Below, piece after piece: positions 31,401 to 40,785 of a DNA stretch of 64,000 nt. The notes beneath the pieces are model-generated. The model made no database searches. It was not told the DNA's origin and saw nothing but the letters and a program-made list of their open reading frames with translations. A program made the translations under genes and the position numbers. Source of the DNA: Rachicladosporium sp. CCFEE 5018 (taxonomy: Eukaryota; Ascomycota; Dothideomycetes; Cladosporiales; Cladosporiaceae); the NCBI GenBank assembly GCA_002077045.2, contig KZ111142.1:1-64000 (forward strand), read 5' to 3'. Position 1 is the first letter of the stretch. Every line of letters starts with the position of its first letter.

Positions 31401-31875
31401 CGTCAGGTTGGCGGAACTGGTATTCGTCACCCAGCAAAGTCTGTGGCGGATGGGCGAGATCGTTCCAAAGTGTGGTGACGAACTGATCAGTGATCTTGCC
31501 GCCAGTAAAATCATCTGGGAGCTTTGCGGCGGCCTCTACGAGCGCTTCCATGTGGTAGTCCTTGTCGTTTACCATTTTGCCACCCGCCATTGCGGCTCCC
31601 GCTTCCAGCAATTTGGGGAGGGTGAAGCCTTCACTGACCAGGTCCTTGCATACGTTGGCGAACTTGTCGGCAAGTGAGTCAATGTGCGCTTGCTCGTTCA
31701 GCTCCGACCCATCACCAGTCTCGGTCGGAAGTGGTGCCTTGATGGCCTTCAGCAGGGTCTTCAGGTCCAGTAGTGATCCGCTGGCTTTGGCCTTGAGCTC
31801 CTCGAAGAGTGAAATCTCGGGCTCCGGAGGGCCGTCATCGTTGGGGTTCGAGCTAGATCCATTGCTCTGCGACAT
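28401..31875 (-). CDS. ppo: Psi-factor-producing oxygenase (fatty-acid dioxygenase fused to P450)
   Basis: Ppo/linoleate diol synthase of 1138 residues that makes oxylipins controlling sexual/asexual balance. Exon 1 (31875-28482) carries almost everything; a 58-nt intron separates a 23-base last exon (28423-28401), giving the family end LKVNWD. The N-terminal haem peroxidase-like domain has PLPTETGDG, distal His in IIIHDVF (about residue 223), and YRWH (about 395) with the catalytic Tyr and proximal His. The C-terminal P450 domain has GGMVANQGQ in the I helix (about 927), where Asn-Gln supports hydroperoxide isomerisation, and the haem Cys in GPHQCLGLP (about 1052). Both active sites look complete, favouring a bifunctional diol synthase (PpoA type), not a PpoC type lacking the haem Cys. 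Confidence 0.93.
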
Positions 31876-31954
31876 TGTTGGGATGTCGTCCTGGTCTGGG
31901 CTGATGCATGCACGTTAGTATGCTGCTGCGAACTAAGCAAATGCGACTATCAGA

Positions 31955-32275
31955 CTACACTCTACGAGTCTTGTCGATCTTTGAGAGGTCATCACGGGCT
32001 GCTGGCTGTTCCCCAAGTGCCACCGGGTTGGGCGGGGCAAAGTCGGCCGCCTTTGTCTCTGTAACCGTTTCTTTGATGATGGCCGCCTGACCAGCGACTG
32101 GAATCGGTGGCGCGTCATCCTCAGCTTCGACTTCGAGTTCCAGACGGGACGTAGGCTTGACTTTGTCCTGAAAAGGCCGAGTGCTGAGCCATTTGTCCTG
32201 GAGATGGTGGATCCAGGGTGCATATGGCCTGTTGGTGGGTGCATTGCGCAAAGCATGATGGATCGCATGGCTCAT
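31955..32275 (-). CDS. Small hypothetical protein ORF
   Basis: An ATG-started frame of 106 codons (MSHAIHHALRN...DKTRRV) lies upstream of the Ppo gene on the same strand. The composition is protein-like: a His/Trp-containing first half and an acidic/Pro-rich second half. No domain, signal peptide or family is recognised. It could be an independent small gene, part of the Ppo leader, or chance. Confidence 0.3.
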   Translation of the reverse strand: MSHAIHHALRNAPTNRPYAPWIHHLQDKWLSTRPFQDKVKPTSRLELEVEAEDDAPPIPVAGQAAIIKETVTETKAADFAPPNPVALGEQPAARDDLSKIDKTRRV

Positions 32276-33498
32276 GATCGTGCATAATCAGAAGTCTTGT
32301 GTTTGATAAGAAACATGAACTCGATCGCGAATGCTTTCTCATTACACCATTCGGCACTGGCTGATCCAATAGTGGGACGACAGTCGCAGTCAGGTCAATC
32401 ACACCTCGTGGCGTCCCTTCCAGCCACGGAGCACATTGAGAAGAAGGAAAGAATGAGTGAACGTACTGGTTCCAACGATAAGACCTAGGACGCTGATGTA
32501 AGTCTATGGATCCCGATTTCTGTTGGCGAGAACAGCGCAATTAAAACGCTGCAGAAAAGGTACGATAGGAATGTGGTAAGAGATACAGAAGTGGTAAGAA
32601 ACAAAGGGTGACCACAGCTCATATCCTCATAGGCTCATATGCACAGCCAGGCCGAAGGCAGCTCGATCTGGCCTCGCGCCAGCCTCAGCTGAGGCTCAAG
32701 GGGGGGCCATGCAAGCCAGGCGGTAAAGGATGCACAAGGTAGCGGCGGAGTTGCGGGTCAGACTGTGCCGCTGCTTGATTTTGACCGGCAACACCTGTGA
32801 GTGGTCGACGAGATTCGTCTGGACCTTGTTCGAGAACCCACGCTGATGGCATGGTCTGCTTCTTGATGCTCTGCATGCGAGTATCATGCCATGATGCTGC
32901 CAGGACCGAATTGCTGCGGCTCAGAGGTGGAGAGCCCCACTCGTTCCCTCTTCCCTTCCCCTGCCGAGGCGTGCGCGCCGAACCTCGAGTCTGCGCCGCG
33001 CTCGTGCAGTAGGCGAATGAATGGGATTTCAGCCGGCCACACACATTTGCACGGCGAGATCAGCTTGGGAAAGCAGCACCTTGCGGAGCCATCCGCGCGC
33101 TGTAATTGGTAGGCGACACCTCACCTGCTGGATGCTGCCAGCCTGAGGCATAAGCGAGGCAGAACGTGTGCGAGGTTGCATAATGTGATACACTGCATAC
33201 TAGACTGTCGAGCTTCACAACCACAGACTGCATTGATAAGCTGCCTCGGCTGCGTCGCGGACTTAGACGTAGAGGGATGTGGTCAATACCTCTGGTGTTT
33301 CCCTATATAACTTCTTACATCTCAGCGGTCCTGGGAGAGAGAAAATGCAGCCCATAAGCGTGCTGCACGAAGTCCATCACTCGTCATAGCATAAGCTGTG
33401 CTCAAAGATATGTCTGGTGGGCCGTACTCCCAATGCCTTCGACAAAGTAGCATCGGCACAAGCTAGTACTCCGGTATTCAGCAGGACAGCAGCACAGC
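32276..33498. other. Intergenic, divergent
   Basis: About 1.2 kb. A TATA-like CCCTATATAAC near 33302-33312 fits the TSC13 promoter about 190 bases downstream. No gene is recognised in the rest. Confidence 0.45.
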
Positions 33499-34552
33499 AT
33501 GGCGACCAAGCCAGTGACTCTGAAAGTGCAGCCGCGAGGTATGGCATATTTATACGCTTCACTAGATAGAGTCACTGATCAGCGACACAGGCAAACCCAT
33601 CCGCAAGCTCCCCAGCGAGGCCAAGCTCTACATACAAGGCAGTACGAGCGACCTATACCACCGCATAGCTGCCGAGTCAGACTTCTCCATACATCGCCTG
33701 CGGATCACCAAGAGTGATGGCTCGCTCGTGCCCAACGACAAGACCACAACGGTCGCCAGCGTGGGGCTGCAAGATGGAGATATCGTGCAGGTCAAAGATC
33801 TAGGTGAGCCGAACGAAGCACACCAGCAGATGCCCACCTACTGACCTACTACGCCAGGCCCCCAAATAGCTTGGCAAACCGTCTTCCTAATCGAATATCT
33901 CGGCCCCCTCCTAATCCACCCTCTCTTCTACTACCTGCGCCCCCGAATCTACGGCCGCTCAGCCCTCTCCAAAACCCTCCTCTCCACCACCGCCTCAAGC
34001 CCCTCAACCCTCCAAACCCTCTCCTTCTGGATGATAATGCTCCACTTCGCCAAACGCGAGCTAGAGACCCTCTTCGTCCACCGCTTCAGCAATGCCACGA
34101 TGCCCATGACGAACATCTTCAAGAACAGCGCGCACTACTGGCTCGTTTCGGGGCTGCTGATAGCGTGGAGTTCGTACTCACCTACTTCGCTTACGGCGTC
34201 GAACGGTACGCCTGCCATCACGTACGCGGGGCTGGCAATGTATGTTGTTGGCGAGCTGGCGAACTTGAACGCGCATCTTGAGCTGCGGTCACTGAGATCT
34301 GCCGGCGGGACGGAGCGGGGGATTCCCAAGGGCTTGGGCTTCAATCTGGTGACGTGCCCGAACTACATGTTCGAGTCGCTGGCGTGGGCAGGAATCTTGC
34401 TGGTGAATAGGAATTGGGGAACCGCGGTCTTCGTGGCGCTGGCGGTGGGACAGATGGGCGTGTGGGCGACAAAGAAGGAGAGGCGGTATAGGAAAGAGGG
34501 CGCTGGGAAGTATCAGAAGAAGAAGTATGCTATGATACCTGGTATTTGGTAA
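33499..34552 (+). CDS. TSC13: Very-long-chain enoyl-CoA reductase
   Basis: ER enzyme that performs the last reduction of the very-long-chain fatty-acid elongation cycle feeding sphingolipids. Exons 33499-33538, 33591-33803 and 33858-34552 give 315 residues. Residues 1-85 form the ubiquitin-like N-terminal domain (GKPIRKLP, GLQDGDIVQVKDL). The membrane domain has IEYLGPLLIHPLFYY, FAKRELETLFVHRFSNATMP, and the steroid-5-alpha-reductase-type C-terminus with GIPKGLGFNLVTCPNYMFE, WWAxxK-like QMGVWATKKERRYRKE and YQKKKYAMIPGIW. The Tyr/Lys pair required for catalysis lies in conserved blocks. Both introns interrupt Gly codons (G|GC). Confidence 0.94.
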
Positions 34553-35561
34553 AGAACAATCGAATACAGAAGGTTCCACTGTACATTATCTACAGGCGAG
34601 GCCACAGAAACCTGGAAATCTGAAAGATGCGTCTCGGGGCAAAAGTACAAGTCTCTCACCAAAGAGCATCTATCTACGTATACCCCAGTCAACGGCAAAG
34701 AGATACCGCCGCTCTTCCGCATGTCTGCCACACAGGTCGTGCTCACATTAGTCCTCTCGCAGTAGCAAGGAGCCACATAACTGCACGCATGAGAGACAAG
34801 CTCCAACAGATAGGCGAAATGAAAGACGCCGCGATCCTCTCTCGTTCACGCCATATTCCAGTCGCGCTGTCACGGGTACATTGATAGCAGCATAGGAACG
34901 CCTGAAGCTCGAAGTGGTAGCGCTGCCTTAGGCACTCTATCTGTCTCTGGCGGAGGAGCGAGACGACAACCCAAGGGCTACGCCAACATAGGTTCGAGCG
35001 AGCGAATGTGTGTAGAAGGGTGGTCGGATTGGACATGACGTTGAACTATCCTACTACCTCAAAACTTGGCTTGGGAGCCTCGGCACTACTTAACATCTGA
35101 CAACACACCCGTCAGAGCCGACATAGACGGCGAAAACAAGAAGTCCCGCAAGTGCAAGAGCGCTGAGCTCGCTGACAGCGACAATGACTCTGACTGTGCC
35201 GGGCCCGCTCCCATCAAAAAGTTCAAGAGGGAGGACGGCTCTGGTGACGACGGTGCTGAGACGGGTGGCATGGGCGGGAACGGTGGCATTGCGGCGGCTT
35301 GAGGTAGGAGACAGGAGGGTGTAAGCTTCTGGTGACGATGGAGAAGAAAGTGAACTTGCTGGCCACAGGGGGGTTAAGGACTTTGGAAGTCTGAATTGCA
35401 GAGATTGCACAGTATGTGGCCAGCATGGTGCGTGCGAAGCTACGCCCTGGAGGTGTTTAGCGATTTGAAACTTCTTGTACCACACTTCGCCGTTTCATCT
35501 CGTCTCGTCTCGTTCCCAGGAGCTTAGTGCCACCTGACGTCCAAAGCACGCACGTCACACA
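34553..35561. other. Intergenic, convergent, with an ATG-less open frame
   Basis: About 1 kb. A frame at 35045-35302 encodes a charged, nuclear-protein-like stretch (KKSRKCKSAELADSDND, PIKKFKRED) but has no usable ATG. It could be a last exon of an unfound gene. Nothing else seen. Confidence 0.35.
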
Positions 35562-37673
35562 TCAAATCCCAAGAGCCACGAGACTCTTACCGTCGCCAGC
35601 CTTAACCCCACGCTGCAACGTGAACAAGCCTTTCAGCTCTTCCAAAGAGCAGTCAGCCTCCTGCACACGTCTACAACGCTGGTCTGCGCCGAAGCCAGGC
35701 CTGCCAGGCTTGGTGATAATACCAGTGATCTGTCTCACACATTTGAGGCAGAAGACCTGAAGCCCCTGCAGACAAGGTATCAAGGCAGCTTCTTTGGGCG
35801 CGGTGCCTGGAGTACGATTGCCCCTTTGTCTTCTGCCTGTTCCACGTACCTTTGGCAGTAGCGCCACGTGCTCACGATCGCAGAGGGGACAACGCTTTCC
35901 GCACGCATGCACTTCTCTGTTGGCCTGGGAAGTCTTTGTCGCCTTCTGCATCTCTCTTACCGCAGCGAGCACCATCTCGGGTCCGTCCAGGAGCCTGAGG
36001 TCTCCTGGCGTGTCGTTCAATACCTGCAATTTCTCGCGTAGATATTGGATGCAAGGTTTGTGGAAGAGCTGATGATCTTCTATGACGGCAGTGTACTGGC
36101 CACCTTGAATCAGATGGAGCGTTTGCGTGTCCGGGTCAAGAGGCTCAAGACACAGGGGGCATGTGCTGTCCTGGCACTCAAGAGCTTCAGCGATCTTCGT
36201 CGGTCGGCTCGCGCCTTTGGCAGTAGCGTAAGTTGCGAGGACCGGAAGCATGCCATTGAGGCCAACGTGATCCGAGACATCGCGGCCAGAAGGTGCTACG
36301 CTCCTGAAGTGCTGGCTCAAGGCCTCCCGGGACACCGGAGTAATAGTTGGGACGTCCATGATCTCTTTGTTCGTGGAGGCTTTCAGCCCCTGGCAATAGT
36401 CAATGAGCATCGACTCGAGAACGTAAGTATCTGCGACCGTCGGTTTGTTCAGTGGATCGTCCCTCCCACCAGGCGGCTTGTCGAAAGTCAGCAGTGGGCG
36501 GATGATAAGTCGTGCCCCTTTCGCCATGGCTTTGACAGCATGGGGCGCAAAGCCGCTGGCCATTAGCACAGCGTCGAAGACTCCTGCCTTTGCGTACTGT
36601 AGACTTCTCTCGTACGTCCTAATTACGCGTTCTCCCATCCCTTTGCCAGCTACTGAACTCCCAACGTAAACTTCAATCTGCCCGCGCCGGCAGTCCGCGC
36701 TACATCCCGAGTGCATGAAAGCTCCTAGCTCGGACCGAGTCTCGCATAATTCCACGGCCTCGGAGAAGTATATTGGAGGCACGCAGGAGGGTGCACACTC
36801 TTCGTAAATGATCCAGCCACCATACATGCCCCACCCTTCCAGATCTCGGGCTGTGAAGCTCTTCAGCGCCTCAAGATCAGCTACGCGAAAGGTCTTCGAG
36901 CCTAGGAACTCGATCATCTGCGCGTCCATATTGCACTTCAAGAAGGCTAGAAGCTTCTCAACGTCACTCGGGCGTGAGGATGCCAACGTCACGAACTCCT
37001 CTCCGCCGTCACGATAACAGCCCAGAATCTTCGCACAGCCATCGAAGAAGCGTGCATGCTTCTGAGCTGGCTCCTCGTACTGCTCATTCGGATCCGGATA
37101 TTTCAGCCCGAGTCCCTTTCCAGGAGCGTTGATGACCTTCAAAGCTTGTGGGTCGTGCAGCTCGAGCAGAACCTGATCGTACTCACAGTCGGTCTTGGGA
37201 GTCAGCCAGGGGGTGTTAGCCTTCAGCCAGGCAAGCGTCTTGTCTGACAGAAGTCTCCCGCCACATCCGATCTTAGTGCTCTTCGCACGCGTGCTACTAG
37301 TCGACTTGGTGAGATCTTCGTCTGAATCAAACTCGGGAGCTTCAACGCCCACGGAAACATCGTCAAGGCTGTCGTCGTCAATGTCGATGTCACTGAACTC
37401 ATGAGCATCGTGGGGCTCAGAAGCTTCTGTGTCGCTGTCTGAAGCTTGTGCCACCGTCTCAGATGCGTGGTCATCGTAGTCAAGAGTATCATCATCATAC
37501 TCAAGGTGTGTTGACTCCTTGGTCTCCTTCACTTGATCAGACTTCTAGTCCTGATCAAGCGCGGAGTCCATGTCATCTTCGTATCCACTCCAGTCCAAGT
37601 CATCGATGTTCAGGAGGGCTGTGGCCTTTGCTTTGCGGCTTGGACGGCCCTGGACATTCGTAGCAGAGTGCAT
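35562..37673 (-). CDS. Large acidic Cys-rich protein, unrecognised, with an early in-frame TAG
   Basis: The long frame (35562-37544) has no ATG near its start: its first ATG comes about 200 codons in. In the same frame, upstream of a TAG at 37547-37545, lie 42 codons starting at ATG 37673 (MHSATNVQGRPSRKAKATALL...). A TATA-like GTATATACCGC lies about 15-25 bases before that ATG. Acidic composition continues across the TAG (DDMDSALDQD*KSDQVKETKE), so one protein of about 703 codons is likely. In order: basic stretch, Asp/Glu-rich region, a central segment IEVYVGSSVAGKGMGERV that faintly recalls GIY-YIG nucleases, and RING-like Cys pairs (CPLCLEPL, HKPCIQYL, CGKRCPLCDRE, FCLKCVRQ). Both domain ideas are tentative. 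A CAG-to-TAG change, splicing at the AG of that TAG, or recoding could explain the stop. Confidence 0.55.
37545..37547 (-). other. In-frame TAG between start codon and main frame
   Basis: The coding strand reads GAT CAG GAC TAG AAG TCT GAT. Frames before and after are the same and share acidic composition. The neighbouring residues suggest an ancestral Gln (CAG) or Trp (TGG); neither can be proved here. Confidence 0.6.
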
Positions 37674-37919
37674 GATGCCTTCTGCCCCTATACCGCGGTA
37701 TATACGACAGGAGCGAAGAGACACAAGCTCGGAAGTTGTGAACATCATGCCACTACAGCCTATGGCAGGTCGTTACCGAATCGGAATCCCGAGTCCCAAC
37801 ATCTTCAGCAATGGCAGTTGCGATGTCTGCACATGCAGGCACCAGCTCATACTCACGTCTTGGCGAACTTTACGCAACCAATCACAAGCATGGCCCGTGA
37901 GCACACATGTAAGAGATTG

Positions 37920-39330
37920 TTACGCAGAACAGTCAGCTTTCGCCTGTAAGATCCGCCTAAGCCGTGCAGCCTCTTGCCTTGCAGGACCCATGCACCACCA
38001 CTGCTTGACTTGTCCAGCATAGTCGCACCAGAGCGCAAGTATCCTCATGGCCAGAGGATCCAATCTCTCAAGCAATGCGACAAAGCACTCAGGCATACGA
38101 CCAATGAAGACCATGAGCATCCCAATCTGGCTATTGCCGATGGAAGACAGTCGAGATAGCCGGTCCAAGTGTGCAAGAGGTATCGCATAAGGGTTCTCAT
38201 CATTGTCGGGGTCCAGTCGATTGACTTGGCACTGTGCGCGCAATATTTCGATCTCAGGGAACGCAGCACTGTGCTCGTTCGTTGGTGTCGGTAGGTGACC
38301 TATCTCCGCACTGTAGGCTTTAGTCTCGACGAAGACAGGGAGCCAGATGCTGTGATTGAGATGTGGTCGGAGTACATTGGTGCGTTGCAAGATCGGTATG
38401 CCTTTCATTCCGCGTAGCCAGGCGAAGTCATTGTCGATCATGCTCGTTTGATCGGATCGCGATTTGTTGTACAAGGCAAGCATGGTGTGTAAGTAGCAGC
38501 AAGCGAAGAGTGCGTCTGCATTGTCATGGTCGACTCTCTGGCTCAGCGTCGCCGAGAAGCCTTGCAGAGATAGTCCACAGTGGAGCGCTGCGGCAAGACC
38601 GTACTTCTTCTCCCAAGGTCTCAATGACTGTAGATGACTGGCCGAGAAGGCAAGCATGCCGTGAAGTAGAAATGTATGCATTACAGACAGGCTTGGCGAC
38701 CAGGTCTGCAAGACCCGCTGACACTCGGAGGAGCCTGCCCATGCCTCAGCAGTGTCAATGAAATGATCAAACAGTTCAGGAACGTCAGCGCGTGTGTAGG
38801 CGTCGTCGGAGGCCTTGAGATGATTGGGCTGGTTCGCCAGCTCCAAATGCATCAAGATCCTAGCCTTCGCAAGTTCTCGAGGCATAGGTTCAACAGCAGG
38901 ATGGCGTTCGCTGTCAAACACAATGGTAGAGATATCAGGCAGCGGTGATGTTGAGGATGCGGGCGAGCTCGTCGAGACAGGGCTTAGAGATGCCTCGCTA
39001 CCATCTTCGTATTTCATGGTAGCAATGCTGCTCGACCGCCTGCCCTCGCCGGGCGCGCCGGTCTTGGGTGGTCTGAAGGCGCATTGCACATTCCGATCTC
39101 GACATTGGCTGCACTTCGGCCGTGTCTCGTCGCATTTGATGCGTCGTTGCTTGCATGTGATACAGCCTAGCTTCGACTACGCAGATTCTGTCAGAGATTG
39201 TCGTTTGGGCTTTCCACACAATGTTGATACTGACCTTAGTATGCGGTCGTCGAGGCGATGATCGCGTTCTCGGTGGGGCGTTGGGGTCTTGAACTAGAGC
39301 AAGATCGGGTCGCTCAATAACCCAGCTCAT
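37920..39330 (-). CDS. Zn2Cys6 transcription factor (sterol-uptake-regulator-like)
   Basis: Fungal binuclear-zinc-cluster regulator of 450 residues from exons 39330-39235 and 39176-37920. The 58-nt intron (GTCAGT...GCGTAG) splits just before the zinc cluster, and splicing creates SKLGCITCKQRRIKC. The six Cys (residues about 37, 40, 47, 54, 57, 64) follow CX2CX6CX6CX2CX6C. A Ser-rich linker leads to a ligand/regulatory region with FDHFIDTAEAWAG, HTFLLHGMLAFSASHL and ADALFACCYLH. This arrangement resembles the Upc2-type family (C6 cluster then a DUF3468-like domain). Target genes are unknown. It is probably nuclear. Confidence 0.9.
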
Positions 39331-39858
39331 ACTGGCAACGGGAAGAGTGGTGATGTGTTGTAGCTAATGTACAGAACCATCAGAGTCGCATCGCGTCGCC
39401 GCACTTGACCTCGGACCTCCGCCATAGACAGATGTGGAATACAGATGGAGTTGATGGAAAGACAGTTTCGATGGTACAATTGGAAGTGACGTCCGTGTTC
39501 CTAATGATCGTGCCTTCCTCATGCGGCGGTGCTACTTACGGATGGCCTACATTGCGGCGACTTCACATCATTGCGTCGCTTAGGGTATGAAGAGCTTGGT
39601 TGATCGATGAACGGAGCGCAAGTCAATAGTACGTGTTCGGACGCGAGGGAAACTTGTCAAGGATGAGAGGTAAGATTAGTCGTACATCGACACAACAGCA
39701 CCGTAGTGCATGGTAAACTAAATCCTGAGGAATGAAGCGCCGCCAACACCTTCGCTAAGCCCAGTAATTTAACCCAATCACATGTGGTATCATCGGTCCT
39801 TCGCGCCAGTCCATCCGTTCCCAAAGAACGCCTATGCTGCCCAATCGGGCATGCACAA
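39331..39858. other. Intergenic, tandem minus-strand spacer
   Basis: About 0.53 kb with no supported gene. It should hold the transcription-factor promoter and the 3' end of the membrane-protein gene. Confidence 0.45.
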
Positions 39859-40785
39859 TCACACACGGCTCTGCTGCACTCCCTTCATCAACACACTCTC
39901 CCACCATCGCCTCAAGCCGAGCACAGTCTCCATCCCGTCGTCACGCCTGTCCATGCCAGCCGGATCGCCGACCATGCCAGCCATCAGCCAGTACGCAGCA
40001 AGCACCCAGGCTGCCAGTGCAACACCCATACTGAGGAAGGGTGCGGTAAGATGCACTAACAGGAGGCTACCGGGGTGGAAGCAGCCATCTTCATCCGCGA
40101 ACGGCGGTAGAGGCGTGTATATCGCTCTCAGCTGCAGGTTCAGCGCCGGTCCGAGTAGGGATGAGAGCTGCGTGCCGAAGGAGAGCCGGCGAGCGCAGAT
40201 TCTGACTGGCTGGGACAACGTCGTGATGAGGAGCGATATGATGGCCCAGAAGAGGTTCAGCCATGAGAGTAGTACGACTGGGAAGGACAAAAAGAGGAGA
40301 ATCTTCAGTGCGTGTTGTTCCTGCGCTGCCTGCCCTGGATCCTCTTCACCTGACATGCTGTAGATTGTCGACCCTGAAGCATCACTTGGCCGTCTCCGCT
40401 GTGATTGTCGAGCTGCACGAGGCATACTGGGAGGATATGCGTGCAGGTAAGCAGCTTTCTCTTCATCGATGGTCGAAGTATGTGAATGCTGCCTGCTGTG
40501 TCGAGGTGGGGTCCGTGGCGGACTGCCCTTCTCTGGGTCGCTTGCAGACAGAGACGTCAAGGTCCCTGCCGAGGACATGGACACACTCTGGTGATTTGCC
40601 GCTGTTCTGTCATGGCCAGTGTAGTTGACAGTGTGTGTTTGTTCCGCGCCCACATCGACCCATGCTGCTTCCCGGGACGTTCTTGGCGACACCTGAGCGC
40701 AAGGCTTGGGTGCAGCAGGCGCCGTGAAAGGGTCTGTGAAAGGCGAGGGTGTACTCATTGGTATTGAAGCCCGTGGTGTGGTCAT
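39859..40785 (-). CDS. Uncharacterised membrane protein
   Basis: Single exon, 308 residues from the Met at 40785. The first half is low-complexity and rich in Pro, Ser and Thr (MTTPRASIPMSTPSPF...), likely cytosolic and disordered. Two hydrophobic regions follow: ALKILLFLSFPVVLLSWLN with LFWAIISLLITTLS, and LLLVHLTAPFLSMGVAL with AAWVLAAYWLMAG. Each is long enough for one hairpin or two helices. Conserved-looking RICARRLSFGTQLSSLLG lies between. No family is recognised. The tail is short and basic. Confidence 0.7.
   Translation of the reverse strand: MTTPRASIPMSTPSPFTDPFTAPAAPKPCAQVSPRTSREAAWVDVGAEQTHTVNYTGHDRTAANHQSVSMSSAGTLTSLSASDPEKGSPPRTPPRHSRQHSHTSTIDEEKAAYLHAYPPSMPRAARQSQRRRPSDASGSTIYSMSGEEDPGQAAQEQHALKILLFLSFPVVLLSWLNLFWAIISLLITTLSQPVRICARRLSFGTQLSSLLGPALNLQLRAIYTPLPPFADEDGCFHPGSLLLVHLTAPFLSMGVALAAWVLAAYWLMAGMVGDPAGMDRRDDGMETVLGLRRWWESVLMKGVQQSRV

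Noticed and set aside
35045..35302. Charged, nuclear-protein-like open frame
   Set aside because: No ATG before the last ten codons and no clear acceptor, so it is kept only as a note in the spacer entry.
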